From Pterobdella sp. o SKG-2022 (taxonomy: Eukaryota; Annelida; Clitellata; Hirudinida; Piscicolidae): 64,000 nucleotides of DNA. The stretch lies in the NCBI GenBank assembly GCA_964035795.1, contig OZ038324.1:9830772-9894771 (forward strand), given 5' to 3'. The notes under the pieces were generated by a model. It worked only from the letters and a program-made list of their open reading frames with translations. It was not told the origin of the DNA and did not search any database. The position numbers and the translations under genes are program-made. The first letter of the stretch is position 1. The number at the start of each line of letters is the position of its first letter. This document shows positions 18,201-31,400 of this stretch, one piece after another.

Positions 18201-18593
18201 GAATCCTTCACACACTCATACAATCCCCTATCTTCTTTTCTCATCACTTTTTTCGTCATCATCACCAATCTCAACCCAGCCACGTGATCATCAGTTGACA
18301 CAATTTCTATTTCATCACTGTGACCAATCACGCTTGAATGATGCAGCCATTTGAAATTACCCGTACCAAAACAGGTCAACGTCATTTTTAGAGTCAAATT
18401 ACTTTTCAATATTCTAATAATTTTGGTATTGTTTTTTTCGCCATTTTGTTTTTGTATTACTATAACGTAATTTGATAGTTTGTTGTCAAAAGTGTTCTTC
18501 TCGATATCCTCGAAGTTGTTGTAGTTGTTTTGCTTGTAGTCTGTGAAGATGTTGTGCTGGTCGTTGTGCCCTTGAAGGCTTCGAGCTGACACT
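15264..18593 (-). CDS. Extracellular protein with two Ig-like and two sushi (CCP) domains and a Thr-rich region
   Basis: The largest exon (about 17410-18593, acceptor attttaag, donor GTGAGT) holds two Ig-like folds: LTCFGTGNFKW...EDRGLYEC and FHLVCLKSKDHKRLEWFKK...DCVVYVC. An Asp/Gly/Asn-rich linker follows each. A Lys-rich exon lies at about 16430-16678. Two sushi exons follow, at about 16060-16330 (CPSFN...WEPFIPFC) and 15264-16010 (CPSLRVPES...LLQCRQ). The latter runs into a KGRAKR basic site and a mucin-like Thr/Ser stretch, ending at TGA 15264. Ig plus CCP is the arrangement of synaptic matrix proteins such as Drosophila Hikaru genki, but orthology is not shown. The signal-peptide exon was not found. 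Acidic (Asp)n and (Glu)n runs come from GAT/GAA microsatellites in the coding sequence. Confidence 0.7.
16986..17087. repeat. (GAT)n with three evenly spaced TGACGTCA palindromes
   Basis: TGACGTCA occurs at 16999-17006, 17023-17030 and 17047-17054, exactly 24 bp apart, inside a GAT repeat. It lies between the Ig and Lys-rich exons of the Ig/sushi gene. Confidence 0.9.
17090..17310 (-). CDS. Possible small exon of the Ig/sushi gene, frame uncertain
   Basis: Between the Ig exon and the GAT repeat, the minus strand is open in two frames for about 65 codons. The splice phase from the Ig exon donor (CGCA|GTGAGT) would fit an acceptor near 17305. Neither reading shows a recognised domain, so the exon may be false. 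Confidence 0.2.
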
Positions 18594-19712
18594 TAAAATA
18601 AAAACATTGGAAAATCGAATATAGCTAATTGAAATTGAATTTATTTTTTATTGCAGACTTGGTTTTGTATAAATAAAGAGAACAAAAATGGCTGAATATA
18701 AAAGTTCCATTTGAGGTATTAATCAGTGCATGGATGCAAGCTTGTTTGTTTTTGTGACGTTCGATTTTGAGGATTTAAACTCAAAAAATATTTCAAAAAC
18801 ATAAAAGTCAATTTTTAAAATTTATTGCTAAGTGTGATTTAGAAATCTTATTTTCGCGGAACATCATATAATTAATTATCTCTGTCGGCATACTGTCTCG
18901 TTTAGGGAAGCAAAAAAAATGATTTTAAAAAATTATTTTTGCGAAAAAATCATTTTTTCCAAGTGAACTAAGGAAATTAATTAACATGAGCATTCTTATT
19001 AAAAAAAAATAAAAAAATGAATAATGATAAAACTCAAAAGTATAAGGAAGCATAGTTATGAATATGTACAAATACAATTAAAAACACAGATAAACATTTA
19101 CAAATACAGAGAAAAACACAGAAAAACATTCACAGATACAAGAAAAAATACAAAAAAACATTTAAAGATACAGAGAGAAATACAGAAAAACATTCACAGA
19201 TACAAAGAAGGACAATTAAGAAGATTAAGAAGAATCTTCGAGTTCTTGTTGCTCAAAACTGTTTCAGTAGCCAAGTCAATGCTTTCTTGTTCAATGTGTC
19301 TGCGTGCATGTATGTTTGCATGTGTGCTCAAGTTAGTCTATGTATGTATGCTTGTATGTTTGCGTTTTTGAAAAAAAAAAAAGATTAGTGAAAGATGAAG
19401 TGCATTAGTGGAAATACTCGATGGAAGAGACTCGATAAATCCTTATGTTAATGTTATTGCTGCCAAGGCATTGAGAAAAACATTATTCCCACCATTAAAA
19501 CAATCATTACCATTTCTAGAATCATCATTTGCTTTTTCATCATTTCCACAAACGGCACTTATCCCATCAACACCACACTATCCTATTTTAATATCATCGT
19601 CCCATGACTTCAGCCGTTAAAGTTACAAAAAAAACTATTACTACTGTCATCATTACTTTCAAATCCTCAGATCACACCTATTACCACTACACCACACCTC
19701 CACATCACTTAC
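18594..19712. other. Mostly unassigned; degenerate A-rich 30-40 bp repeat
   Basis: A-rich repeats of AAACAYTCACAGATACAAAG type lie at about 19080-19210. The missing 5' exon of the Ig/sushi gene and the last exon(s) of the BCR/ABR gene may lie here, but none could be supported. Confidence 0.5.
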
Positions 19713-22700
19713 TGCATGACATTAGGGGCAAATACAGTGGCGAGGTTGAAAAAGTCCATTTGGTTAGTGTCTTTGAGTTGGGCTACCCTGCCAATCATAG
19801 TGCGTTACTTCAGCATTTTACATCATTAACATTAACATATATGCATAGATGTTCTCAAGTGGTGCTGGAGGGCTTAAAAAGTCAACCTGTGTAAGTGTTT
19901 GAGCAGAAGGAGAAGGGTATGAAGGTGGGGGGGTTGCAGCTGCTTCAAGCTGCTTTCAAGCCCCTCTTGCAGCTGTTCTGCTGTCATATCCAAGCCTTAT
20001 TGGTCGAATGCAGAAATTATTTAAATAATACAATAAATATAAAATAAAAATTAATCACGGCTGTATTAAAAAATCACAAAACATCGCAAAACCAGACTGA
20101 CATCTAGCGAAAAATGGATAACTCTGATGGGATATGATTGGCTCAGGAAGTTCCCTGAGGAAGAGTTTGACGAGGCCTGTAAGCACGTGGGTTGGCTGAT
20201 GCTTTAAGACGTCTGCTGCTGTTTTACCCACTATGGGAGGGAATGGGGAAGATGAAGAAGGTTGTGGTGACAATGATAGTAATGATTAATATTGGTAATA
20301 ATAACATAATAAATACAAACATAATGTTTGAAAAGTTGAAAAAGTATTGAACGCTAAAAAACGTTGATATTTATTGAGTCACAGACATTTGTTGAAGGAG
20401 GTTTTGAGTTTGGAGACTGAAGAGTAGAGCCCTGAGATTCTATACAGTCCCACCTCTCGGAGACCTGCCAAGTTCAACACCCAATCATATTACTCAACCA
20501 ATCAAATCATTCAACGTTATCAAATTAACTTTTCATCTTCAGCAATAATCTGCTCATATATTGACCAATCACACATCGTATGAGCTTCTCACCAACCTCT
20601 TTTCTCCACTTCCTCTATACACGCCGATAATAAAACTGGCACCTTTGTTCCATCTTTTCTGTGTGTGTGTGTTTTTTTATTTAGTTTTTGTGTGCTAAAC
20701 TTTCTAATTATTCAAAATTAATAGCAATATTTTTCCAACTTGATCACGTGTCCCAGAGGGACGGCAAAGTAGAGGTCAGATGGGTTCTTCAAGGTCAAAG
20801 TTTTGTTGCGAAGTTCTGAATACGTCACATACTCGAAGGAAATCTCCAATTTCATCTGTGAGACGGTTGATGACGTCATCAAGAACATTATTTGAGTCAA
20901 TCTTCAATAGAAGAAACTTTGAGCCCTAGTAAAATTTCAAGGACTACTCCAATTGTATCAATGTTATGAGAATGATAACCAATCCCCCCGCTAGTTGAAG
21001 TTAAGATTATCGTTATAATTCCTATGTAAAACAATGAAAAAACTTATGTCATGTTTGAAACACTATTAACATGTGTTAAATAGAAATGTGATGTTACTTT
21101 GAAACCAAAAGAAAACCATTGATTTCTGCTGGCCTTTTGTAGCACCTCCTCTGAGAACTGTGATCAGCAATCATTCATTTCTATATTGATTTCTTATCAC
21201 TCATTATAATCATACTCAATTAAATCTCCAATTCAACACACAATCATATTACATAATCAATCGAATCTTCACTCTTATATAATTCCACACCTCAATATTG
21301 AAGGAACCTAAAAGCTCATCTTGGGTTGGATGTGTTGTTGTTGATGAAAGTGGTTGTATGCTGGATGCTGGTGTGGTTGGCTGTGAAGAAGAATATGTAC
21401 TTTTTTGTTCATTGTGGGTGGATGTTGTTGTTGATTGTGTGGTGGTTTTGAAGCAGAACACTCTCATGAGTTGAGTGCCATGCAGATCAATCTCAAAATC
21501 CTGTTTGATATGAGTTTTAATGAACAGAAACTAATTAACTTCATGTATTGAAGTTGAATAAGATTTTTACAACATAAATCGACCAGCATTTGACCAAAAA
21601 TTAGATTTCGATAGCTTTACTCTTTGTGTATGAATATCATCAAAATCATACAACTCTCATCAACCTCATTCCACACTGCAGCATTGTTGGAACATGGAAT
21701 CGTGTTGGTGCGGGCCTTCAGCAGCAGGTGACCAAAAGAGTCAGACTCCACTGTGCAGTAGACCTCTGATGAATGTGGTTTTTAAATTGTAGTGAAGGTG
21801 TTTTGTGGCTAAGGATCGGTTATAATGGAGGTTAGCACTGGAATGGTAGTATGAATCGCTATTATAAAATATTCTTCTTTGAAATCAAGCTCTGCAATAG
21901 CTTTTAAACAAATAAAAATATCAGAGACCTTCGTTGGGCTCAACTTGTGTTGTTTGCAGACGATGAACTGTGACCTTTAATGAGCCATTTATCCTCTTTT
22001 TTGACCTCTTTACATTTTTGCTGACGTCAGGCTGTAAAAGGTCAATTACAAAGATGAACATCACGGTTGGTAATTTGAGAGACTCACCTTATGCTTGTTG
22101 ATGAGGAAGGTGATGAGGTTGGAGCTGAGTTTGCTGAAGGGGAGGGCTGGAAAAGAGTAGGAGTGTTGAGATTTCAAATTTATCAACCAATAACAAAATA
22201 TATATGAAGTAAGTTGATAGATTTTATTGAAAAATTCTAAACCTCCATCTAATTCTGATTACTTACATTTTGTATGAATATCTCACATATAACTCTCAAA
22301 CGCCTCACAAACAAACAGATCCCCATCACCCTCCTCACCTTTCAGTGCGAATCTATCGATCAACCCTTTCCATATTCCTCTCTCGAACTGTGACGTCATC
22401 AACAACGTCATCGATCTACGTCCAATAAAGTTGAGAAATTCATTATACGTAGGTAATTGTTTTATATTTTAAAGCTATTAGTATCTCTATATCATCATCC
22501 CCATCGTCAGCCCATACTTGTTGGCACTCATGCGAGTCAAGGTGAGTTTGAGGTTGGGTAGGTTCAGTATCAAGTCCTGTTCCTGTTAGATCAATACAGT
22601 AGAAAATAAGAAAGAGAATAATACTAAGAATAATAAAAGAAACTATAATAATATGGTTATTGTTCTTATTGAGAACCTTTTGTTTGATAGACTCAGCAAG

Positions 22701-25700
22701 GTTTCTACGTTGGATGTCGTCTTTGATGTACTGTGGCATGCAAATAAGGAGGTGAGATTGATGATGATGCAAATATGGGAATGAGATTGATCAATATGAC
22801 GATAGTGATGATGATGGGATGAGATTGATTAATGTAAATGGAATGATAAGATGAATCAGTCTGATATGAAAATGAGGGTTATAATGGTTTTCGTTCAAGT
22901 CCTTGTGTTCCAGATAAGGTATAAGAAAATGTGAAAGCAATTTGAATTTAACACTCGTTAACTAATCAACAAGAAACTTTGCCTAAGTTGAGTTTACATT
23001 TTCAAGTGAAATATAAAAAGATAAAAATCCACAAACAAAATATCAATAAAAAAGCATATCAAAAATCATAAAATAATTCAAAACTAAATTATGATGGAAA
23101 AATATGTATACATAATAAGCCATGAAAACACTCGTACAGGAAAAGCTCTGGTCTTTCTGCTTTTGAACTCCTTCTGAGCACATCTCAGTCCCCTTCTCAA
23201 CTCTTCCACCTTCTCTTCCCCTCCTTCCACACTTGATGCCGCATCTGTGTAGTTTTTATTAAAATTTGTATCTGTTACTTAACATATCTTTTTGTTAATT
23301 TGAAGTTATATTTGTCAATTAACAAACATACAGGTTCTAAAACTCCTACCTGTCACCTTGAGGTCCCACACAGGTACGTACCACTGTAGCACATATCTGT
23401 GACAGCATTGAAGGGATAATCAAATTCACAACTAATAAATTGAATAATCATAGAAATGAAATTGAGTATAATATTTTTACTAGAAAACACAGCCAATAAA
23501 CAAATAATAAAAACAAGTATAATATTATGAATAACAACACTAAAAACCCATTTGGACAGATCAATACCATAAACAAGACTAACTTGTCTTTGGCTTTGGC
23601 ACACGCCACAAAGTCACTGAAGAGGAAAAGGACACGTAGCTTTCGTTGAGTCGCATGCACCAATTCCACAACTAGACCCTGTCTCACGAAGTAGGAGGAG
23701 GGAGAGGTAGAAGAGAAAAGAAGTTTGGAGGTGAGGAAGTTTAGAGGAGTGGGAGAGTTTTGGGCTGAATTACATCGCTTGATAGGGTCTGGTTTCAAAT
23801 GGTCGCTTGATGCCAGCTGGGTTGTTTTGAGGGTTGAAAAGTTTTAACACAAGATGAATAGAATTTAAAGTTTAAAATATTCATAAGATTAATCAAAAAT
23901 CTAACAAACCTGGCTGTTGAAAAAACTCTTAGAGTTATCCAGGGTCCTTTTGAGGCTGACATGATCGGGGTGGCTTGGTGGAGTGCTGTTCAGCAAGGCC
24001 TGGTGTGTTCAATAGATGGATCAATAGCTTTAATCAATAGATCTATAAATAGATATACATAACAGCAAGCAAAGATAAATTTCATCAACTTGTACTCACT
24101 TCCAGCAGGTTGTAGTGGTTTTGGATGTTGTTGATGGGGGAGATGAGAGAAGAACTAAGACGCTGGCATGCTTGACTGAGTTCTTGGGAGTGTTGTGATC
24201 AATATATGATGCATGCAAATATCCAATACTAATATGCAACCATATTTTTGACTGTGGTTTTTTTTTTAATTTTTTTTAAAGTTGAGTGGAAAAATATATT
24301 ATGAATCCGAGAAGCTTCGTTCACAAATCAAATACAAAAACAAACGAAATAAGCAACCAAACACACACACACATAAAAAAAATATTCACAAAAACGCAAA
24401 CTCTCTCACAAACATACAAGCACACGTACATCATGACACACAAAAAATTTGATCTCACCATCACTGTTCCTGGAGTTAGTCTGGTTGCTCTGTAAATTCA
24501 ACATAATGCTTTAACAGAGATATATTTTGTTTCAAGCAAACTTATTTGAACTTGTGTGTTGGTACATATAATGAGTGGACGTGATTTATATAGGGGCTTC
24601 AACATATTTCTATAAACACAAGGGTATTATGGTACATACTGATAAGTTGATTTATATTAATGGGCTGAGATATATAAGGATGGTACCTCTTCGATGAAGC
24701 TCAGGTACAACTGCACGTATCTTTCCGCCATGTCTGTTTCCCCTTTTATCTGGTGTGTTTGTTTTTTTTTGTTTGTTTCCTTGGATTTTTTAGTTGTATT
24801 TTATGTTTTTGCGTTTTTATCTGTTGTTTTTTTTTGATTTTATCATAAAAACGTTAACCTAACGTACGTTTAGCTACTATTAACTATATATAACACATTC
24901 AAGACCCCCTTCAGTCTTCATAACCAACAACACTCCCCCAACCATAACATACGTATTCTTCAATGTATGAGCTAACACACACGCTGTCCTTCTTATCTTG
25001 TAAAACTTTGTGCAGATGGTAATTGAGTTTTTTGTTGAGGAATGTTAGTTTTGTAATGTTGAATAAGAGCTCTTCGCAACATTTGTAGCTTGTTGTTGCT
25101 TTTAGTTGCTGTAGAGGAGTTGGTTGGTGTGACGTATAGGGATTTCATGCTTAAGGGGGTACCAGTTTTAATTGCAATTAATTTATTAATTTGAAATTTA
25201 ATACACAATTAATTGTTTAAAAAGTTGGATACATTTTATTACGGTTTAATTAATACCCAAATATATTATTGCTTGCATGTTTATTCACAGAAGTGGGACT
25301 ACAACAATAGAACTGAAAGACAGGTAGATTAGAGTTTATCGCTATCCTGTTTAAACTAAAGCTTCAAAAATCTCATTAAGCCAAATTTCCGAACTATTGT
25401 GCTTTTAAATATATTTTTAATCTACATAAGTTTCTGTATGAGTTCACACAGTGACTCTTGAAAAGTATAATTAAATTTTCTCAAAGTTTTCAAAACTTCC
25501 TATTAAGTTTTCATATAATTACCTTAACTTCTCAATCATAACAATAACAGTTTTTATGTTGCAAGCAATAAGTTTTTTAGGTTTGTTATGAAGATATTTT
25601 TGAAGGTGTATTTCATTTCTTGTTTTGAGCAGCTTCACTTAATTTTATTCAACAAAAACATCTACAAGCTACGACACTCTAAAAAACAACAACAACAACA

Positions 25701-26996
25701 GCAAAAACAACAACAACACTAACATCTTGTAGTTCCAGAAGTTTTCTGGAGAAGCATTCTTCGTTGTTCACAAACTCCGTCAAAATCTTTTTCCGGGTCT
25801 TTAGTAGTTCTTCCGCTTTCTACCATGGTTCATAATAAAAATAATAAATATTATTGCTATTATTTTTGTTGTTTTAATTTTTTTCATTAATTTTATGTTT
25901 TTTCTTCTGTTTTTCATTATTTTTTCTACTATTTGTGTTAAGGTCATTTAAAAATCTTAATATCTGAATGAAAATTCTACCTCTTGTGTCAAATCAAGAG
26001 CTGCATCTGTTGATATAATTTTAAACTCTATTTTTAATCCAATTTTAGCTCTATTATCATTCAATCATGGCATTAAGATGCTAAATCTCACAATTCTGTT
26101 GGTCAGACGAGTAGGCAATCAGATCATAGCAGACGTCATCACTATTATTGTCACAAGGCTTCTCACACAGCATATTCTCTCTCAAATATAACTTGGTGTT
26201 GAGTTGGTTTATGTAGCTGTACTCTTCAGTCACTTGCTTATATGTTGGGTTCTCTACATCCTTTCCTCGACTGAAATCAATCTCTTCATAAAGGTCTGTT
26301 TCTGTTTGTTTTGGGACCTCTCCTTTTTGGTCTTTTATGTCATTAGTTGGGTTCTTTTTTTTGATTGAGCGATAAAGATTTGAGTCTGATTCAAGTGAGT
26401 CTTTTGGTTCAAAGTTTGTATTGCTATATAACACGAAATTATCCTCTTCAGCATTGGTTTGAATGTCAAAAACCTCTTCCAGCTTCTCTTTTTGTTCTTC
26501 CGACTCTAGCCCAAGTACACACTCACCCCTCTCTTCAACAACACTGCAGTTTATTCGATCAGTTTGTTCATTTTTTTTGTTTTGTGGCTTGAAATTATTT
26601 TCGTTCATCTCATCAATGTCTTTTTCTTTTTTCTTTTTTACTTCACTATAGACTACATTTTTTTCCGTGGGTGTATTACTTTTGAAATTAACAAAAGGAG
26701 ACTGTTTATCACATCTCTCAGACGAGACAACTGAAGAGAGTGAAAGATAGGGCTTGACAGAGGTTTTCGGAGTGGTTTTGAAGCTACAAGGGGGGATCAG
26801 AAGTTTATCCAGGGGCATCTTGTTGTTTGGCGGAGGTTTTGGAAAAACCACAGGTTTTTTGTTGGCTTTGTTCAGTTGTTCCTTTATCATGGAGACCTTG
26901 CTCGTTTTGTTTTCGAGGTTTTCATACAGAAATATTTGTTCTTTGATGGTTTTGCCTGACAACTGTATGTCTTCTAATCCTTGAGTCTTTGTCATT
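19713..26996 (-). CDS. BCR/ABR-type protein: RhoGEF (DH), PH, C2 and RhoGAP domains
   Basis: Exons include 26092-26996 (N-terminal, Tyr-motif-rich) and, for the DH domain, 25724-25819, 24983-25108, 24687-24749, 24459-24489, 24100-24182 and 23910-23999. PH is at 23584-23816 and about 23130-23250. C2 is at 21929-22031, 21665-21765 and 21291-21500. RhoGAP is at 20597-20658, 20387-20464, 20102-20230, 19887-19980 and 19713-19787. Diagnostic stretches are STPPSHPDHVSLKRTLDNSK (DH end), VELVHATQRKLRVLFLFSDF (PH), YCTVESDSFGHLLLKA (C2), KVPVLLSACIEEVEKR, VGLYRISGLY with the GAP arginine, LFLRELPEPI and RVAQLKDTNQMDFFNLATVF. All match the BCR/ABR order. The family activates Rho GTPases through DH-PH and switches off Rac/Cdc42 through GAP. 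The kinase-like N-terminus of vertebrate BCR was not seen. The C-terminal end after 19713 was not located. Confidence 0.93.
26092..26996 (-). CDS. N-terminal exon of the BCR/ABR-type gene, rich in tyrosine motifs
   Basis: About 300 codons beginning near a Met at 26995 and ending at a GTGAGA donor (AATT|GTGAGA). It has Pro-rich stretches (VVFPKPPPNNKMP) and a series of tyrosines in acidic or hydrophobic contexts: LYENL, VYSEV, LYSNT, LYEEI, TYKQV, YSYINQ and CYDLI. Two (YSNT, YINQ) fit the pYxN consensus bound by Grb2-type SH2 domains. It has no domain fold. Its link to the downstream DH exons rests on position, strand and the donor site. It could also be an internal exon. Confidence 0.65.
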
Positions 26997-28173
26997 CCTG
27001 TACCTTGAGTCTATAACGTCTACAATTTCGTGTTCTACAATGTTGTAATGCTCTAATAGTGTTTCAAAAAAATAAAAATTTTAAAACTGTTTCTTCATTC
27101 CAAGTTTAAACATTTAGACTAATGGAAAATAAGTTTTGAAAAGTTTATAAAGTTTTGACTAAAATTGTTTTTCAGATCAAAAATTTTTAATTGAAATTTA
27201 TTTCAGAAACAAAAACAAGTTAAATTTGAAACATGTATGAGAAGCTATGAAGAACCCTACAGCTGAACAATGCAGAGTGGCATTGAATCAAGTTAGGAGG
27301 AAGTACTTAGAGTCGTGTTCCCTTTCATTAGCTGCCAGCCACTCTTTTCGACTACTTTTGAATTTTTATTTTATGAATTATAAAAATATAGTTTTAAATT
27401 TAAATTCATTGTTTCTTTTCACGATATTTTTTAATTTATTGTGATTCACTGCTTTTTTTATTCTATTTTTTTGACGACGTCTTTTCTATACGAAATGGTC
27501 TAGCTCATGAACATTTTAGTTTCAAATCTTTTTTTTCCAAACTCACCTTGAAGTTGATTATGAATTTCATATTCAAATTGATACGCAACACGATAAAATT
27601 TTTTTTTATGCAAAAAGCCTTGTTGTTGTGTGGTAATTAAAAATGATCTGACTAACCCCTGATAAACTCGCAACAAAATGTTTTAGAACGGACGTGCAAG
27701 AGCTGTTGATTGGCCAAACGATCGTTTGAGAATCAACATGCAGAAACCAAATTAAATCTTATCACTGAAATTCCATTAGATGTTAAAAGATTTTTTAGTC
27801 GTTTATGGCTTAAAAAGCTTAAAAATGTCTAGGTATTTGAACGTTGAGAACCAGATAATGGTATGAGAGATTAACATAGATTTGCTAAGTCATATCTCGA
27901 TAGAAAAACCATAGTTAAAAATACAGCCAGAATAAAAATGATAAATTGGTGCCGAGGGTCGGGAAACACGGATGTGGTTGATAAGGAGCTTGAAAATTGC
28001 TTCAATAAGCCCCAAAGATAATCTTTCACAATCAAGAGGTTATGTTTTTTGAAATAGTTATTTACCATTTTGCTTTTTGACGTTTTTTCGCCAAATTGCT
28101 TTTTTATCAAATTTTTCGACGGAAATTTGAATCAAATGACAAGCCTGGAGATAATTTTTGTTTTTCTGAACCA

Positions 28174-28231
<58 letters not shown>

Positions 28232-28400
28232 CGAGCCTTTAAAATTTTTCTGATATTCAAAGGTTTCGAAAACAATGGTTGTCAAACTTGCGAAGAAAGT
28301 TTCTAAATCCGTATTCTATTTCTTTTTTACAGGTTTAATTTTTATTTCATTTAAATAAGTTATATTTGAACGAAGAAACCTCAACTCAGGCCTCAAAAGT
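26997..28400. other. Intergenic between divergent genes, with an (AT)n tract
   Basis: This lies between the start of the minus-strand BCR/ABR gene and the start of the plus-strand channel gene, so it may hold both promoters. An (AT)n repeat lies at 28176-28229. No exon is recognised. Confidence 0.6.
28176..28229. repeat. (AT)n microsatellite
   Basis: About 27 AT units without interruption. Confidence 0.97.
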
Positions 28401-31400
28401 ATGGCTGGCTGTTTGATGTGCATCTGCAGATACAACGACAAACAGCAGCAAGACCCTCCATATGACGGTGAAAAGAAAACACCAAATGATGAAAAAATGA
28501 CTAAGAATCTTGTTGTGAACGATGAGTTGCCAAGTTGGAGAATGTTGTGGGTGGACTTCGTGAACCTGACCAGCTGGCATGGAGTGAGGTTCCTGGAAAT
28601 GAGGAGTCGATTCATAATCAGAAAGTCTGAGTTGTTTTGTTTTGTGAAAATCATTAGTCATAAAAGTCTTCAAAACTGTGTCTTAAACCTTAAATATTTA
28701 TTTTTATCTAGAATCGTGTGGTTTTGTCTTTTGATTTTCAACCTCACTCTCTTCTTTTACATCGTCATCACAAAACTCTGGTTCATGGCAACATTACCCA
28801 CCACCATCTCCATCAAAGTTGTTCATAACGAGACCGTCCCTTTCTCTGCAGTCACTCTCTGTAACCCTAACTTATACAGGTTTCCTTGTACACCCTATCA
28901 TCTACCACTAACCACTACTAACCACCACAGATTGACTGCGGTACAAAAGCATGGGTTGTATGATGTCATGGTGAACGACAAGAATGGGGAGGATGAAGAT
29001 TGTGAATGTGAGTGACACATGAAACTCCATACAACACTCACATTGTGTCGAACATTCCAGATTGTTCTGAGTACCTGTATTACTCTGAAGTGTGTTCGAT
29101 TTCGATGGAGAATGTGTTTGTGGTGGAGATGAAAGAGGTGACTAGGAGGGTATGCATGGCCCTCTGTACCAACGTCTACAACAATTCATGCTCAGGTAGG
29201 AGTTCTTTTTACCGGTTATATAAATACATCGTTTATACATCAGTAATTATTAAAATTAGATAAACCATTTTCTAAAATATGCTCAAAACAACGGTGAGTA
29301 TCAATTCCGAAACTTTAGTTATAAGGGCTATCAAATTAAATGTCAACCCTTTAAGTATTTATCAAAACATCACTCACAAGAACGGTGGTATAATTTTCTT
29401 TGAGTGCAACCTAACCATAAAACCCGGGCAAAATATTTTTGCTCGTTAGGTATGATATTTATTGAATAATCAAACCCTCAAACATCCTATAAAGGATTCT
29501 TGTTCAGAGTCTCAGACAGAAGTTGTCAGCTGACGTCATATACTGGAGAGTGGGTGGAGCCAGTGAATTGCATAAACCAAACAGAAAGCTTGGAACATTT
29601 GGTGGAATTCTACAGAAGAATAAGAAAACTACGTACGTGGTAGTTCTTCGTTATATTGGACGTTACATCTATGTTATAATGGAAAGAAAAATTATAAAAT
29701 AATGAAAATATGCTTCAAAAGCTCACGAGGAGCTGATGTGTGGTTTTGAGGAAAAGATCTTACCCCTGGAGATGGGCACATCAAGTTCTGACGTGTTCAA
29801 GATCTTCAAGGCTGGAGAGACCTTCATCCGCAAAGACAACACTCTTTACAGTGGTTTCTCTCTGCTTCATATATAGTTTTTTGTTTTATTTAAGAAATAT
29901 GAAGCATGTAGTAAAACTTATGCAGACTAACTATAAAATAGATCAACTTTCAAACACCTTATCACGACTTAAGAATCTGGCAAGATAGCGATGTTGGAGG
30001 AGACGAAGCTAAAGAGCGGCAGCATGGGCAAGATAATGCTGCCCTTCATGGACACCACCTCCAAATGCTTAAGCTTCTTCTACTGGATGACAAAAAACAG
30101 GCGAGACTCCAAAAGAATGCACGATGGCTCGTTTGACGAGAAAAAAGTATTTCTAGGTTATCTTACCTTTATTTTTCCCTTTGAAAACATCATTCTTATT
30201 TCTTTATTTGTAACTTTTCAAAAAATCATTAAAGAGTCTTTGGAAATTAACGACCTACCCTTCATTACTGTCGTCACAATCAACGAAGAACTTGCGGAAA
30301 AGCTTCTTGTGAGTATCAACGAGCTGAGTCGTGATTGGTCCATGGTCACCTTATTTCTTCCTTCCGGTATCAACAGAATCATCATCAAAGCCATTCGTTC
30401 TATTTCTGGTGAATCGGCTATTGCTATTGATGACATCAGCGTTAAAAAGTGTCACGAGCTTGGTTTGTTTTATATATTGAAAAGATTAATTCAAAAATGA
30501 ATGTTTAATTGAACAGAAAAGATGCAGGAGTGCAAAGTGACACGTAGAGGGTTGGAGTACAGAGGCAGTATTCACAAGTCGTCCAATGGGAAGGAATGTA
30601 TGAGATGGGATGATCTGCCTAGCAACCTGAAGTTTCAGTTTTTTAACAGGTTCTTAAATTGATATTGAGAAAAACCTCAAATACACAAAACTTTGAAAAC
30701 TTTGTGAGCATGGGAATATTTGCAGTATACTGGGCATGTCTGAGAACTACTGCAGGAACATCGAGGGCCTGGGTTGGATGGAACCATCATGTATTGTGAC
30801 TGAAGGAGACTTCTTGTACAACGAACACTGCCATGTCTCATACTGTCGTATGTACCTTTCCTTAAAATGCTCTACGAAGGAGGTACCCATTTGGAAGCAA
30901 ATAATAATAAAACCACATGAATGCAAATATAGAGTGTCCTGATTCGATGGCTGCAGTGTGTGATGGAGGCATGTGCATTCCTGAGCACTGGTTGTGCAAT
31001 GGAGTGTTTGACTGTGTCGACCAGTCTGACGAACACTTATACTGCTGTGAGAGATTTATATGCAGTAGATCTCTACATACCTTTATTAATTATTCATTGA
31101 AAAGTTTATTGTTCGTGATGTTTAGCAAGCAAGAAGAATGTGTACTGTTATTTCAATGAGGATTTCTTATGTGGTTACTTGAGTGGCAGAGTGGGGGAGG
31201 CTGTATGGAAGAGGAAGATGCTATCAGAGATCATCGAATCTATTGATGACGTTGGTTTCTTCAAGAGCACTCTTAGCGTAGGTTGGATATTTTGAAATAA
31301 TTTGGTATGAAAAGACTTCACAAAATTTTTTATAATCATTTGATATTTTCAGCTAACCTGGTCAGTCTGGAATCTTCAAGGGGTTATGAAGGAGACAAAG

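Noticed and set aside
19024..19371. Lys/Thr-rich plus-strand frame
   Set aside because: Translation of a degenerate A-rich repeat. No splice sites or homology.
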